Positions 10,301 through 17,693 of a stretch of 64,000 nucleotides of DNA are shown here, one piece after another; position 1 is the stretch's first letter, and every line of letters begins with the position of its first letter. Under the pieces are notes generated by a model. It saw nothing but the letters and a program-made list of their open reading frames with translations, had not been told where the DNA came from and made no database searches. The translations under genes and the position numbers were made by a program. This DNA is from JAJFUE01 sp039683515. Lineage in GTDB: Bacteria; Sumerlaeota; Sumerlaeia; MVZB01. The stretch is from NCBI GenBank assembly GCA_039683515.1, contig JBDKRG010000052.1, positions 1 to 64,000 of the forward strand, written 5' to 3'.

Positions 10301-12287
10301 TCTCCCCCGAGGCCAGCGCCAGGGCCGCGGCGCGCGCGGGCAGGCTGGAGCCCGCCCCCAGCGCCACCTTGACCACGATGCCGGGAACGGTGTTGGTGCC
10401 GAAATAGGCATAGCCGTGGCCGGGATCGAGCACGGCCGCGGTCAGGTAGCTTTCGCCCGAGTTGAGCGTGAGCGCGCCGACGCGCGTCGGCAAACTCGCG
10501 CCGCTCCCGGCCGCAACCTTGATCACCAGGCCCGGCGAGGTGTTCGTGCCGAAGTAGACATAGCCGTTGGCCTCGTCGATCACCGCGCTGGCGAGGCTGC
10601 TTTCACCCGTGTTGAGCCGCAGCTGGCCGATCCGCGCGGGAGGGTTCGCGCCGTCGCCCATGGCGACCTTGACGACCTGGCCGGGGTAGGTATCGGTTCC
10701 GAGGTAGGCATAGCCGTTGACCGTGTCGATGGCCATGCAGGCAAAGTCCACTTCCGTGGCGCTTGCGGTGATCCCGCCCAGCCGGACCGGCGGATCCGGC
10801 GCCCCGAGCGAAATCTTGATGACCTTGCCGGGGCTGAACAGCGAGGTGGCGAAATACGCGAACCCCCTCGTGTTGTCGATGACCCCGGACATGACGCAGC
10901 GGTCTTCGCACGTGACGGCCCCGACCCGCGTCGGGGCGGCGGTGCCGCTGCCCAGCGCCACCTTGACCACGAGCGCGGGCGTTGTCACCGTCCCGAAATA
11001 GGCAAACCCGGCGTCGGTGTCGATCACCGCGCTATAGAGCTGATCCTCGCCGCTATTCAACGTGACGGCGCCCAGCCGGTACGGCGTCGTCGAGCCGCTC
11101 CCCAGGCCGACCTTGATCACGGTGCCCGGGAAGGAGGCCGTCCCGAAATACGCCCATCCGTTGGCCGCATCGATCACCGCGCACTGAAGGACGTTCTCGC
11201 CGCTGTTGAGCGTCGCATTGCCGATGCGCGTCGGCGCGCTTGTGCCGCTCCCCAGCGCCACCTTGACGACCATCCCCGGGCTCGTGCCCGTGCCGAAATA
11301 GGCATAGCCCGCGGCCGGATCGATCACGGCGCACTGAAGGGCGTTCTCGCCGCTGTTGAGCGTCAACGACCCGACGCGCGTCGGCGCGCTTGTGCCGCTC
11401 CCCAGCGCAACCTTGACCACCCGGCCCGGATACGTGCTCGTGCCGAAATACGCGTAGCCCGTGCCGGTATGGATGACCGCCGATTTCAGGTAGTTTTCCC
11501 CGGAGTTGAGCGTCACGGCCCCGACCCGCGTCGGCAGGTTCGCGCCGCTGCCCAGCGCCACCTTGACGACGATGCCCGGGCTCGTGTTCGTCCCGAAATA
11601 GGCGTAGCCGTTGGTCTTGTCGATGACGGCGGAGTCGAGGTCGTTCTCGCCGCCGGCCAGCGACAGCGTGCCGATGCGGACCGGCGCATTGGCGCCGTCG
11701 CCGAGCGCCACCTTGATGACCTTGCCCGGGCTGCTCCCCGTGCCGAAATAGGCGTAGCCGCCGGCCTCGTCCATGACCGCGCAATCGAGCGAGGATTCGT
11801 CCGCATTCAGGGCCAGGGTCCCGGCCCAGCTCCGCATGTCGCCCGGATACAGGTTGTTTCCAGGGGCGCTGTTGCCCGCCGCCGGGTCGGAAAATTTCAG
11901 CGTCCGGTCGGTAAACGTATGGCCGTCGCGGTCGGTCACGTGCAGGGCAACCGGATACACCTTCTCCGTCAGGCCGCCCGCCTTCCATTCGGCTTCGTAG
12001 AGGCCCAGCGTTCCGGCCGGATTGACCCCGCCGCGGTTCGCCGGCGCCGGCTTGAGCGGGATCATCCCCACCCCCTCGATCTCGGCCTCGACCTTGGCCA
12101 CGCCGGCCTCGGCCTTGACCACCGCCTGGATCGTCAGCGTGCCGCCGTTCTTGACCGAAGGGGCCGACAGCGCCGGGATGACATGAATCCGCCCGTCACC
12201 CGCGCCGATGACGGGATCGGCCGCATGCGCCTGGATCCACATGGAGACCGCGAGAGCCGCCAACAAGATTCGCCCAATTCGATTCAT
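7350..12287 (-). CDS. Giant secreted beta-propeller protein with 21 blades, 1645 aa
   Basis: A signal peptide (residues 1-22, ending AHA) precedes an Ig-like domain (about 30-150, SAPSVKNGGTLTIQAVVKAE). From about 160 to 1190 I count 21 consecutive repeats of about 48 aa with the pattern AVID..NGYAYFGTxTxPGxVVKVALGxG..P.RxGxxTLxSGEN, as in YncE/NHL-like beta-propeller blades. A beta-sandwich (about 1194-1320, VRLAIYDNNSPRNLLWQSG), two or three InlB-like repeats (about 1320-1560) and a 65-residue tail resembling the first coil of a beta-helix (SNPFNTLAEG, GGTVRI, ITKPLRLEA) follow. The Ig-like domain is nearly identical to that of the neighbouring 12414-15386 gene. No enzymatic motif was found; a surface-binding or structural role is inferred. 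Flanking terminators indicate a single-gene transcript. Confidence 0.92.
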   Translation of the reverse strand: MNRIGRILLAALAVSMWIQAHAADPVIGAGDGRIHVIPALSAPSVKNGGTLTIQAVVKAEAGVAKVEAEIEGVGMIPLKPAPANRGGVNPAGTLGLYEAEWKAGGLTEKVYPVALHVTDRDGHTFTDRTLKFSDPAAGNSAPGNNLYPGDMRSWAGTLALNADESSLDCAVMDEAGGYAYFGTGSSPGKVIKVALGDGANAPVRIGTLSLAGGENDLDSAVIDKTNGYAYFGTNTSPGIVVKVALGSGANLPTRVGAVTLNSGENYLKSAVIHTGTGYAYFGTSTYPGRVVKVALGSGTSAPTRVGSLTLNSGENALQCAVIDPAAGYAYFGTGTSPGMVVKVALGSGTSAPTRIGNATLNSGENVLQCAVIDAANGWAYFGTASFPGTVIKVGLGSGSTTPYRLGAVTLNSGEDQLYSAVIDTDAGFAYFGTVTTPALVVKVALGSGTAAPTRVGAVTCEDRCVMSGVIDNTRGFAYFATSLFSPGKVIKISLGAPDPPVRLGGITASATEVDFACMAIDTVNGYAYLGTDTYPGQVVKVAMGDGANPPARIGQLRLNTGESSLASAVIDEANGYVYFGTNTSPGLVIKVAAGSGASLPTRVGALTLNSGESYLTAAVLDPGHGYAYFGTNTVPGIVVKVALGAGSSLPARAAALALASGENYLNCGVIDLEDGSAYFGTGTNPGRVVKVLLGSGADAPIRVGAEPFGTGENFIMCGVIDVPNYKAYFGTGSGQIVKLTLSSGYFEPTRIGVLSVGASSFLSSAAIDVDRGIAYFGTMSNPGTIFKVRVGSGYEVPQRLSAVTLTGGESAINAACVDAASAYLYLATANSPGKMTKIDICTNRAMRRVGGMDTAPGENYYLCTAVDAVNGHAYFGASTYPGRVVKAALGAGAASPTHLGSLTLESGEEFLETAVLDPDHGYGYFGSSSGRVIKVALGAGSSLPTRIGAATLNSGEYVISSVIDPANGYAYFGTETSPGKVVKVRLGDGDTSPARVSALTLDANENNLYSAVIDAASGYAYFGAATTPARVIKVAVGSGDTSPTRIGSVVFNSGENGLLENSAAIDPANGYAYFGTNTAPGIVVKVNLGVGDTAPTRAGAVTLDSGEDYLGGAMFDPYSGHAYFTTVDAPSKLVKVATGSGSAPPARVGGVWMNSMDNNLRTAGIDAVNGYACLASFSYAPGSTAKAALSYKNYVHANLISFPQRGTVNDVRFYSHVAAGNVRLAIYDNNSPRNLLWQSGSVANTAAGDWLTVPVSSGTPGSLLLQAGSYWLAWQTDTTADVPSFSPGVYGNGFYMDQLYGAFPATVGNAAIRLTANQWSEYLTYTPRYNLVVSSAYGGNPSPNVGTTTYDDGTVVAASVSSPVSIGAGARAACTGWTGTGSVPAGGSTTSTDIIMGQDSTLAWQWKAQYQLTTPASPAAGGVVTLADGATPADGTWWDSGAQVLIRAMASPGYAFSNWSGSAGGTITTATLAMTAARTATANFVIPQYTLTYTAGAHGSISGASEQTVTYFVPGTAVTAVPDAGYYFLRWSDGSAANPRTDSGVTANVNVMALFAAFTSPVWVQFGFAGEEFGTQSNPFNTLAEGVAGVTGGGTVRIVSGESPTPIRITKPLRLEASGGAARIGASPAPPSPPGQSPRPWVLYD

Positions 12288-12360
12288 GAGAGGTCACCCG
12301 ATACGAGATCTGTCCGCCTTGTACACTATTGACGCTAATGACAATACCTGGATTACGCAA

Positions 12361-12395
12361 TAAAAAACCCGCCGCCGAAATACCGGCGGCGGGTT
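12361..12395 (-). terminator. Rho-independent terminator of the 14-blade propeller gene
   Basis: A perfect 12-bp stem (12366-12377 with 12384-12395, AACCCGCCGCCG type), a 6-nt loop and a minus-strand T run (12362-12367) lie just past the stop at 12414. They separate this gene from the start of the next one at 12287. Confidence 0.85.
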
Positions 12396-12413
12396 GAATG
12401 CTCACGAATTTGC

Positions 12414-15386
12414 TCAATTGCTCCCGATTCGCGCCGTTCCGGACCATGACTCGATCCTGACCGGCTGGGTGATTCGTGCGCCGCTGGGGGTCTTCCCGCC
12501 GAGGTGCATCGTTCCGCCGCTGATGAGTTCGCCGAGGCCTTCGCTCAATGTGTTAAACGGATTGTCCTGCGAGCCGGTTTCGGGACCGAAATAATTAAAG
12601 TGCACCCAGATTTCCGGTCCGTAGTAGGTCAGGTATTCGGTCCACTGGTTCGTTGTCGATTGAACACTCGCGGCATTGATCGACGCTGGGAATACGTCGT
12701 AAGGCCGATCAAGGTAGAACCCTTCGCTCGACAGGCCGGTGTTATAGCTGGGCACCTCGGCGTTCGAGTCAGTCTGCCAGGAGAGCCAATAGCTTCCCGC
12801 CGGAAGCGTCAGGCCAGGCGTAACCGGGAAAATATTTAGCATTCCCATATTGGCCACCGAAGGGGATTGCCAGAGCAGGTTGCGTGGCGAGTTATTGTTA
12901 TAAATGGCCAGACGCAGATTGCCTACCGCCGCGTGGGCATAAAACCGCACGTCCTTGATCAGCCCCTGTTCGGGCATATGGATCAGGTTGGCGTGGATGT
13001 AGTTTCTAAACGAGTTGGTGACTTTCACGATGGTGTAAGGCGTTGTGTAACCCCCGGCGTAAACCGAGCCGCTGGCCGGGTCAAACGCCGTGCCGTAGAG
13101 GTATCCCTCGCCGGTATTGAGCGTCAGCGAGCCCGCCCGCGTAAAATCGGAGAGACGCACTTTCACGATCTTGCCGGGCGTTGTATAGCATCCGAAGTAA
13201 GCGAAGCCGCCATCGGCATCGATGGCCGCACTCGCCAAGGAGCCCTCGTCGGAATTGAGAGTCAGCGCGCCGACGCGGGTAAAGTCGGACAACCGCACTT
13301 TGAGGACGATCCCCGGCGTGGTCCACGTGCCAAAATACCCGTATTCCCCGGTCCGATCGATCACGCCGCTATGAATATTGTTTTCGCCGTTGTTAAATAT
13401 CAGCGACCCCGCACGGGTGAAGTCCGACATTCGCACCTTGACCAGTGTTCCCGTCGTTGTTTGTGCGGCGAAGTATGCGTAATTGTGAACCGGGTCGACG
13501 ACGGCGATCTTGGGCGAGTTTTCTCCCTTCTGGAAGCTGATCCCCGTGGTCTGGGTAAAATCGGACAGGCGCACCCGGGCGACCAAACCGGGGTAAACGC
13601 CGCATCCAAACATGGCATAGCCATTGGTTCGATCGAGGCCGGCGCACTGCAGGTTCCAATAAGGAGATGGTAGAGTTAGTGCGCCGACGCGGCAGAAATC
13701 CGACAGCCGCACTTTGATCACCGTGGGCGTCATGTTGTCGGTCCCGAAATAGGCGAACCCGCCGGTCGTGTCGATGACCGCGCAACCGAGATTGGACTCA
13801 CCGGATTCGAGCGGCAGGACTGCAACCCGCGCGAAGTCGGACATGCGCACCTTGACCACGCTCGCCGGCACCGTGTCGGTCCCGAAATAGGCGAATCCGC
13901 CGGCCGAATCGATCGCCGAGCAGGAGACTTTATTCCCTTCGATGCTGAGCGGAATGGAACCGACGCGGACCATATCCGATAGCCGCACCTTGACGAGGTC
14001 GCCCGTCGCTTTGTGGCAGCCGCAATAAAGGAACCCGCCCGCCGGGTCGGCGATCATGCATTTGAAATTGTTGTCACCGGTGGCCATTTTGGTTTCAGTG
14101 CGATAAAAATCCGAGAGCCGAATTGCGACCACTACTCCCGGCGTGCTGTTCGTGCCGAAATAGGCGAATCCGCCGGCCGTATCGATCGCCGCGCAATCCG
14201 GATAGAATGCCGTATTGACGGAGGCGTGTCCGTAGTAGCTGAAGTCGGAAATCCTAATTTTATAGATCATGCCCAAGCCTTTGCTTGCGAAATAGATGAA
14301 GCCACCCGCCGTATCGATCGCCGCGCTGCAATAGGTGCCGGCAAGATTGTCGATTCTGAGGGCGTCCGTGCGAGTGAAATCCGACAGACGCACTTTGATG
14401 ATGTAACCGCCCGATACATCGGTCCCGAAATAGGCGAACCCGCCGGCCGGATCGATCACCGCGCTCGCCAGATACTTCTCGCCCGGGTTGAGGGTGATGG
14501 ATGCGGCGCGGGTGAAATCGGACAGGCGGACCTTGACCACGATGCCTGGGTCGGTAGAAGTGCCGAAATAGGCATACCCCGAGGCCGTGTCGATGACCGC
14601 ACTGGTGAGGTTGTTCTCGCCGGCGTTGAGGATGAGCGTTGCCACTCGCGTGAAATTGGAAAGCTTGATTTTGATGATGCGGCCCGAGCTGGAAACGGTG
14701 CCGAAATACGCGTAGCCGCCGGCAGGATCGATCACCGCGCTGCGTATGCCGAGTTCGTCGTTTTCGAGAACGAGCATGCCGACCCGCGCAAAGTCGGACA
14801 AGCGGACCTTGATGATGAGCCCGGGCTGGGTATCGGTCGCGAAATAAGCGTAGCCGGCCGCCGAATCGATCACGCCGCACGCAAGGCTCGTGTCGGTGTT
14901 GCCGACAATCGCCCCGGCGCGCATCAGGCCAGCCGCCGGATAGGCCGTTGTCCCCGGCGTGGTGTTGCCGGCGGCGGGGTCGGAAAATGTCAGCGAGCGA
15001 TCGGTGAAGGTGCGCCCCGCGCGGTCGGTGACGCGCAATGCGACCTTGTAAACCCGCTCCTTCAGGCCGTGCGCCTTCCAGTCGGCCTTGAACATGGCGA
15101 CCGCCGTGCCGGCCGTCGCCCCGCTCAGGTTCATCGGCTCCGGCGTGAGCCGAATCGTCTCGACGCCTTCGATCTCGGCTTCGACCCGGGCGACTCCCGC
15201 CTCGGCCTTGACCACCGCCTGGATCGTCAGCGTGCCGCCGTTCTTGACCGAAGGGGCCGACAGCGCCGGGATGACGTGGATGCGACCATCTCCGGCCCCG
15301 ATGGTCTGGCCGGCCATATCCGCCGCATGCGATATTCGCACAACGCAAAACAACACCATGACAACCATACTCAGTTTTTGAAACAT
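12414..15386 (-). CDS. Giant secreted beta-propeller protein with 14 blades, 990 aa
   Basis: The frame is open further upstream, but that part overlaps the kinase gene. I place the start at 15386, where MFQKLSMVVMVLFCVVRISHA forms a signal peptide and AAGGG sits 11 nt upstream. Residues about 30-150 repeat almost word for word the Ig-like domain of the 7350-12287 protein. Residues about 160-794 hold 14 blades of about 45 aa with the pattern AVIDxAGGFAYFGTxTxPGxxVKVRLSDFTRVGxLxLxxGE. A beta-sandwich (about 794-920) and the same C-terminal tail (DNPFNTLSEG, GGTMHL, ITQPVRIES, TARIG) follow, with no InlB repeats between. The protein is probably exported and surface-associated; function unknown. 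The two propeller genes are clearly paralogues differing in blade number. Confidence 0.92.
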   Translation of the reverse strand: MFQKLSMVVMVLFCVVRISHAADMAGQTIGAGDGRIHVIPALSAPSVKNGGTLTIQAVVKAEAGVARVEAEIEGVETIRLTPEPMNLSGATAGTAVAMFKADWKAHGLKERVYKVALRVTDRAGRTFTDRSLTFSDPAAGNTTPGTTAYPAAGLMRAGAIVGNTDTSLACGVIDSAAGYAYFATDTQPGLIIKVRLSDFARVGMLVLENDELGIRSAVIDPAGGYAYFGTVSSSGRIIKIKLSNFTRVATLILNAGENNLTSAVIDTASGYAYFGTSTDPGIVVKVRLSDFTRAASITLNPGEKYLASAVIDPAGGFAYFGTDVSGGYIIKVRLSDFTRTDALRIDNLAGTYCSAAIDTAGGFIYFASKGLGMIYKIRISDFSYYGHASVNTAFYPDCAAIDTAGGFAYFGTNSTPGVVVAIRLSDFYRTETKMATGDNNFKCMIADPAGGFLYCGCHKATGDLVKVRLSDMVRVGSIPLSIEGNKVSCSAIDSAGGFAYFGTDTVPASVVKVRMSDFARVAVLPLESGESNLGCAVIDTTGGFAYFGTDNMTPTVIKVRLSDFCRVGALTLPSPYWNLQCAGLDRTNGYAMFGCGVYPGLVARVRLSDFTQTTGISFQKGENSPKIAVVDPVHNYAYFAAQTTTGTLVKVRMSDFTRAGSLIFNNGENNIHSGVIDRTGEYGYFGTWTTPGIVLKVRLSDFTRVGALTLNSDEGSLASAAIDADGGFAYFGCYTTPGKIVKVRLSDFTRAGSLTLNTGEGYLYGTAFDPASGSVYAGGYTTPYTIVKVTNSFRNYIHANLIHMPEQGLIKDVRFYAHAAVGNLRLAIYNNNSPRNLLWQSPSVANMGMLNIFPVTPGLTLPAGSYWLSWQTDSNAEVPSYNTGLSSEGFYLDRPYDVFPASINAASVQSTTNQWTEYLTYYGPEIWVHFNYFGPETGSQDNPFNTLSEGLGELISGGTMHLGGKTPSGARITQPVRIESWSGTARIGSN

Positions 15387-15462
15387 GATGCGATGACCCT
15401 TGCCGAATTGATGTGCATCCGTGTCGCTTATGACTTTAATGTCGCGCTCTTGCATCGACAAT

Positions 15463-15493
15463 AAAAAAAACCGCCGCATCGCTGGCGGCGGTT
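15463..15493 (-). terminator. Rho-independent terminator of the KDG kinase gene
   Basis: A perfect 9-bp stem (15469-15477 with 15485-15493, AACCGCCGC type) has a 7-nt loop and eight Ts on the minus strand (15463-15470). It sits 25 nt after the kinase stop codon and ends the eda-kdgK transcript. Confidence 0.9.
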
Positions 15494-15517
15494 CAGTCAC
15501 TGATTTGTGAATACGGT

Positions 15518-16618
15518 TTACCGCTCGACGCGGGCGCCCTTGGCTCCGATCGCCTTCTCGACTTCCTTGACGGTGACCATCGAGGTGTCGCCCGGGGTCG
15601 TCATCGCGAGGGCGCCGTGGGCGGCGCCGTAATTGACCGCATCCTGCGGGCCCTTGCCCGACAGGAACGCGTACTGCACGCCCGAGGCGAAGCCGTCGCC
15701 GCCGCCGACGCGGTCGTAGATCTCGAGGTTCTCGCGCAGGCGGGCCTCGTAGAACTCGCCGCCGGCCCACAGGACCGCGCCCCAGTCGTTGACGCACGCC
15801 GTCTTGGCGTTGCGCAGCGTCGTGGCCACGACCTTGAAGTTCGGGAACTCCTTGACGGCGCGGGCGATCATCTTCTTGAAGTTGGCCGGATCGATCTTGG
15901 AGATCTGCTCGTCGAGACCCTCGACCTCGAAGCCCAGGGCCGCCGTGAAGTCCTCCTCGTTGCCGATCATGACGTCGACGTTCTTGGCGATGGCGCGGTT
16001 GACTTCCATCGCCCGCTCCTTGCCGCCCTGGCTCTTCCACAGGCCCGCGCGGTAGTTGAGGTCGTAGCTGACGATCGTCCCGGCGGCGTGGGCCGCCTCG
16101 CACGCCTCGATCACGACTTCCGCCGTATTAGGAGCCAAAGCCGCGAAAATGCCGCCCGTGTGGAACCAGCGAACGCCCTCTTTTTCGAACAGCTGTTTCC
16201 AATCGATGTCGCCGGGCTTGATCTGGCTGGCGGCGCTGTAGCCGCGGTCGTTGACGCCGAGCGCGGCGCGGATGCCGAAGCCCTTCTCGGTGAAGTTGAG
16301 GCCGACGCGCGCCGTGCGGCCGATGCCGTCGAACGGCAGCCACTTGACGTGGGAGAGATCGACGCCGCCCTGTAGCATGAGGTCCTCGAGCAGGTGGCCG
16401 ACCTCGTTGTCGCAGATCGCCGTCACGACCGTCGAGCGCAGGCCGAAGCACTTGCGGATGGCGCGGCAGACGTTGTATTCGCCGCCGCCTTCCCACACCT
16501 GGAACGTGCGGGTCGTGCGGATGCGGCCGAAGCCCGGGTCGAGGCGCAGCATGACTTCGCCCATCGAGCAGCTGTCCCACTTGCACGACTCGGCCGGCTT
16601 GATATTCAGAATCGCCAT
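15518..16618 (-). CDS. kdgK: PfkB-family 2-keto-3-deoxygluconate kinase, 366 aa
   Basis: A ribokinase/PfkB-fold sugar kinase expected to phosphorylate 2-keto-3-deoxygluconate to KDPG with ATP. The substrate-binding WEGGGEYNVCRAIRK segment near residue 42 and the C-terminal anion-hole/catalytic motif DRVGGGDGFASG are visible. In the latter the usual GAGD reads GGGD with the catalytic Asp kept. The start follows an AGGAGA ribosome site. The substrate assignment rests on the upstream KDPG aldolase gene in the same orientation; other 2-keto sugar kinases of this family cannot be excluded. The two genes form a KDG-to-pyruvate plus glyceraldehyde-3-phosphate module typical of uronate, pectin or alginate catabolism. 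A composite palindromic repeat lies between them. Confidence 0.85.
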   Translation of the reverse strand: MAILNIKPAESCKWDSCSMGEVMLRLDPGFGRIRTTRTFQVWEGGGEYNVCRAIRKCFGLRSTVVTAICDNEVGHLLEDLMLQGGVDLSHVKWLPFDGIGRTARVGLNFTEKGFGIRAALGVNDRGYSAASQIKPGDIDWKQLFEKEGVRWFHTGGIFAALAPNTAEVVIEACEAAHAAGTIVSYDLNYRAGLWKSQGGKERAMEVNRAIAKNVDVMIGNEEDFTAALGFEVEGLDEQISKIDPANFKKMIARAVKEFPNFKVVATTLRNAKTACVNDWGAVLWAGGEFYEARLRENLEIYDRVGGGDGFASGVQYAFLSGKGPQDAVNYGAAHGALAMTTPGDTSMVTVKEVEKAIGAKGARVER

Positions 16619-16639
16619 GATCTAGTCTCCTGAATTGGA

Positions 16640-16865
16640 ATTGGCCATGAAAGGGCCACTTAGTTTTCCAGCCCAGGGTGTAGCGAGCAAAGCGAGCGGA
16701 ACCCTGGGTTCTGATTGACGTTGCATCGAGCCCTGAAAGGGCGATCTGGTCGGATTGAACTAGATCGCCCTTTCAGGGCTCTTTCTTTTATCGCATCAAA
16801 ACCCAGGGTTGCGCTCCGCTCCACCCTGGGCTTTTGAACTAAGGTCGCCCCTTCAGGGCGGCACA
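16640..16865. repeat. Composite nested palindromic repeat between eda and kdgK
   Basis: The 264-nt gap holds nested inverted repeats. A perfect 19-bp stem (16729-16747 with 16762-16780, AGCCCTGAAAGGGCGATCT type) sits inside an outer dyad made of two CCCAGGGT/ACCCTGGG blocks and flanking GAAAGGGC/GCCCCTTC and ACTTAGTT/AACTAAG pieces. The segment GACGTTGCATCGAG next to the inner stem also occurs in the repeat inside the helicase gene (about 31695-31708). It is non-coding and could attenuate or stabilise the eda-kdgK message; its mobility mechanism is unknown. Confidence 0.8.
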
Positions 16866-16882
16866 ACATCCCTTATCGATTA

Positions 16883-17557
16883 TTAGTGCTTCTTGTACTT
16901 CTTGATCGTCTCGAGCGCCGTGGCGACCTTGTTGGAGATCCCCGCCCAGTCCTTGTCCTTGAGGGCCTGCGAGGTGACCAGGTTCGAGCCCATCCCGACG
17001 CACGCGACGCCGGCGCCGAACCACGCCTTGAGCGATTCCTCGGTCGAGTCGACGCCGCCGGTCGGCATGATCAGCGACCACGGGCACGGCCCGAGCACGG
17101 CCTTGACGAACGACGGGCCGCCGACTTCGGCGCCCGGGAAGATCTTGACGATTTCGCAGCCCAGTTCCTCGGCCTGGCCGATCTCGCTGACGCTGCCGCA
17201 GCCGGGGCTGTACGGGACCTTGCGGCGGTTGCAGACGCGCGCGCAGTCCGCGTTGAGCAGCGGGCCGACGACGAAGTTGGCGCCGAGATTAATGTACAGG
17301 CCGGCGGTGACCGGGTCGCACACCGAGCCGACGCCGAGGATCAGTTCGGGCAGTTCGGCGCGGCAATAGCGGTCGAGCTGCGAGAAGATTTCGAAGGCAT
17401 GGTCGCCGCGGTTGGTGAATTCCAGCAGCCGCGCGCCGCCTTCGTAGACGGCCTTGGCGACGTTCTTCGCCACCTCGACGTCGTCGTTGTAGAACACGGG
17501 GACAAGCCCGGTCTCGAGCATTTTGCTCAGCACTGCGAGTCTCTTGAATCTGGCCAT
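16883..17557 (-). CDS. eda: KDPG / KHG aldolase, 224 aa
   Basis: A class I aldolase of the KDPG/KHG family (TIM barrel, usually about 210-225 aa) that splits 2-keto-3-deoxy-6-phosphogluconate to pyruvate and glyceraldehyde-3-phosphate. Visible motifs are GARLLEFTNRG with the catalytic Glu, YSPGCGSVSE, the Schiff-base lysine in EIVKIFPGAEVGG, and MPTGGV. The GGGAG ribosome site is 11 nt upstream of ATG 17557, which argues against the in-frame GTG 18 nt earlier that lies within the GGGAG itself. It is cotranscribed with the KDG kinase downstream. The usual EVTLRT motif reads LEFTNRG, a common variation in divergent members. Confidence 0.9.
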   Translation of the reverse strand: MARFKRLAVLSKMLETGLVPVFYNDDVEVAKNVAKAVYEGGARLLEFTNRGDHAFEIFSQLDRYCRAELPELILGVGSVCDPVTAGLYINLGANFVVGPLLNADCARVCNRRKVPYSPGCGSVSEIGQAEELGCEIVKIFPGAEVGGPSFVKAVLGPCPWSLIMPTGGVDSTEESLKAWFGAGVACVGMGSNLVTSQALKDKDWAGISNKVATALETIKKYKKH

Positions 17558-17668
17558 GTGATCTGTTGCTCCCACAGAGAATAAAAATCAGCACCTATAA
17601 GCCATTTTGCGGCCCATAAAGTCAAGAAATACCGAGAATGGGCTTTCATATCGGGAACATCGTCGGCA

Positions 17669-17693
17669 GGTCGGTTCGGCTCGAATCGACCTA
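17669..17693. repeat. Short palindromic repeat copy A, supplies the AlgJ-like stop codon
   Basis: A variant of the dispersed palindrome with arms GTCGCTTCG / CGAAGCGAC around GCT; here the arms are GTCGGTTCG and CGAATCGAC. Read on the minus strand it begins with the TAG that ends the AlgJ-like gene. Confidence 0.75.

Noticed and set aside
7380..12332. Plus-strand frames opposite the 21-blade propeller gene (for example 9528-12332)
   Set aside because: The regular blade repeats on the minus strand create periodic antisense frames; no start signals or recognisable domains are present.
15387..16103. Upstream extension of the 14-blade propeller protein to 16103
   Set aside because: The extension overlaps the KDG kinase gene in another frame, crosses its terminator, and lacks protein-like sequence before the signal peptide at 15386.
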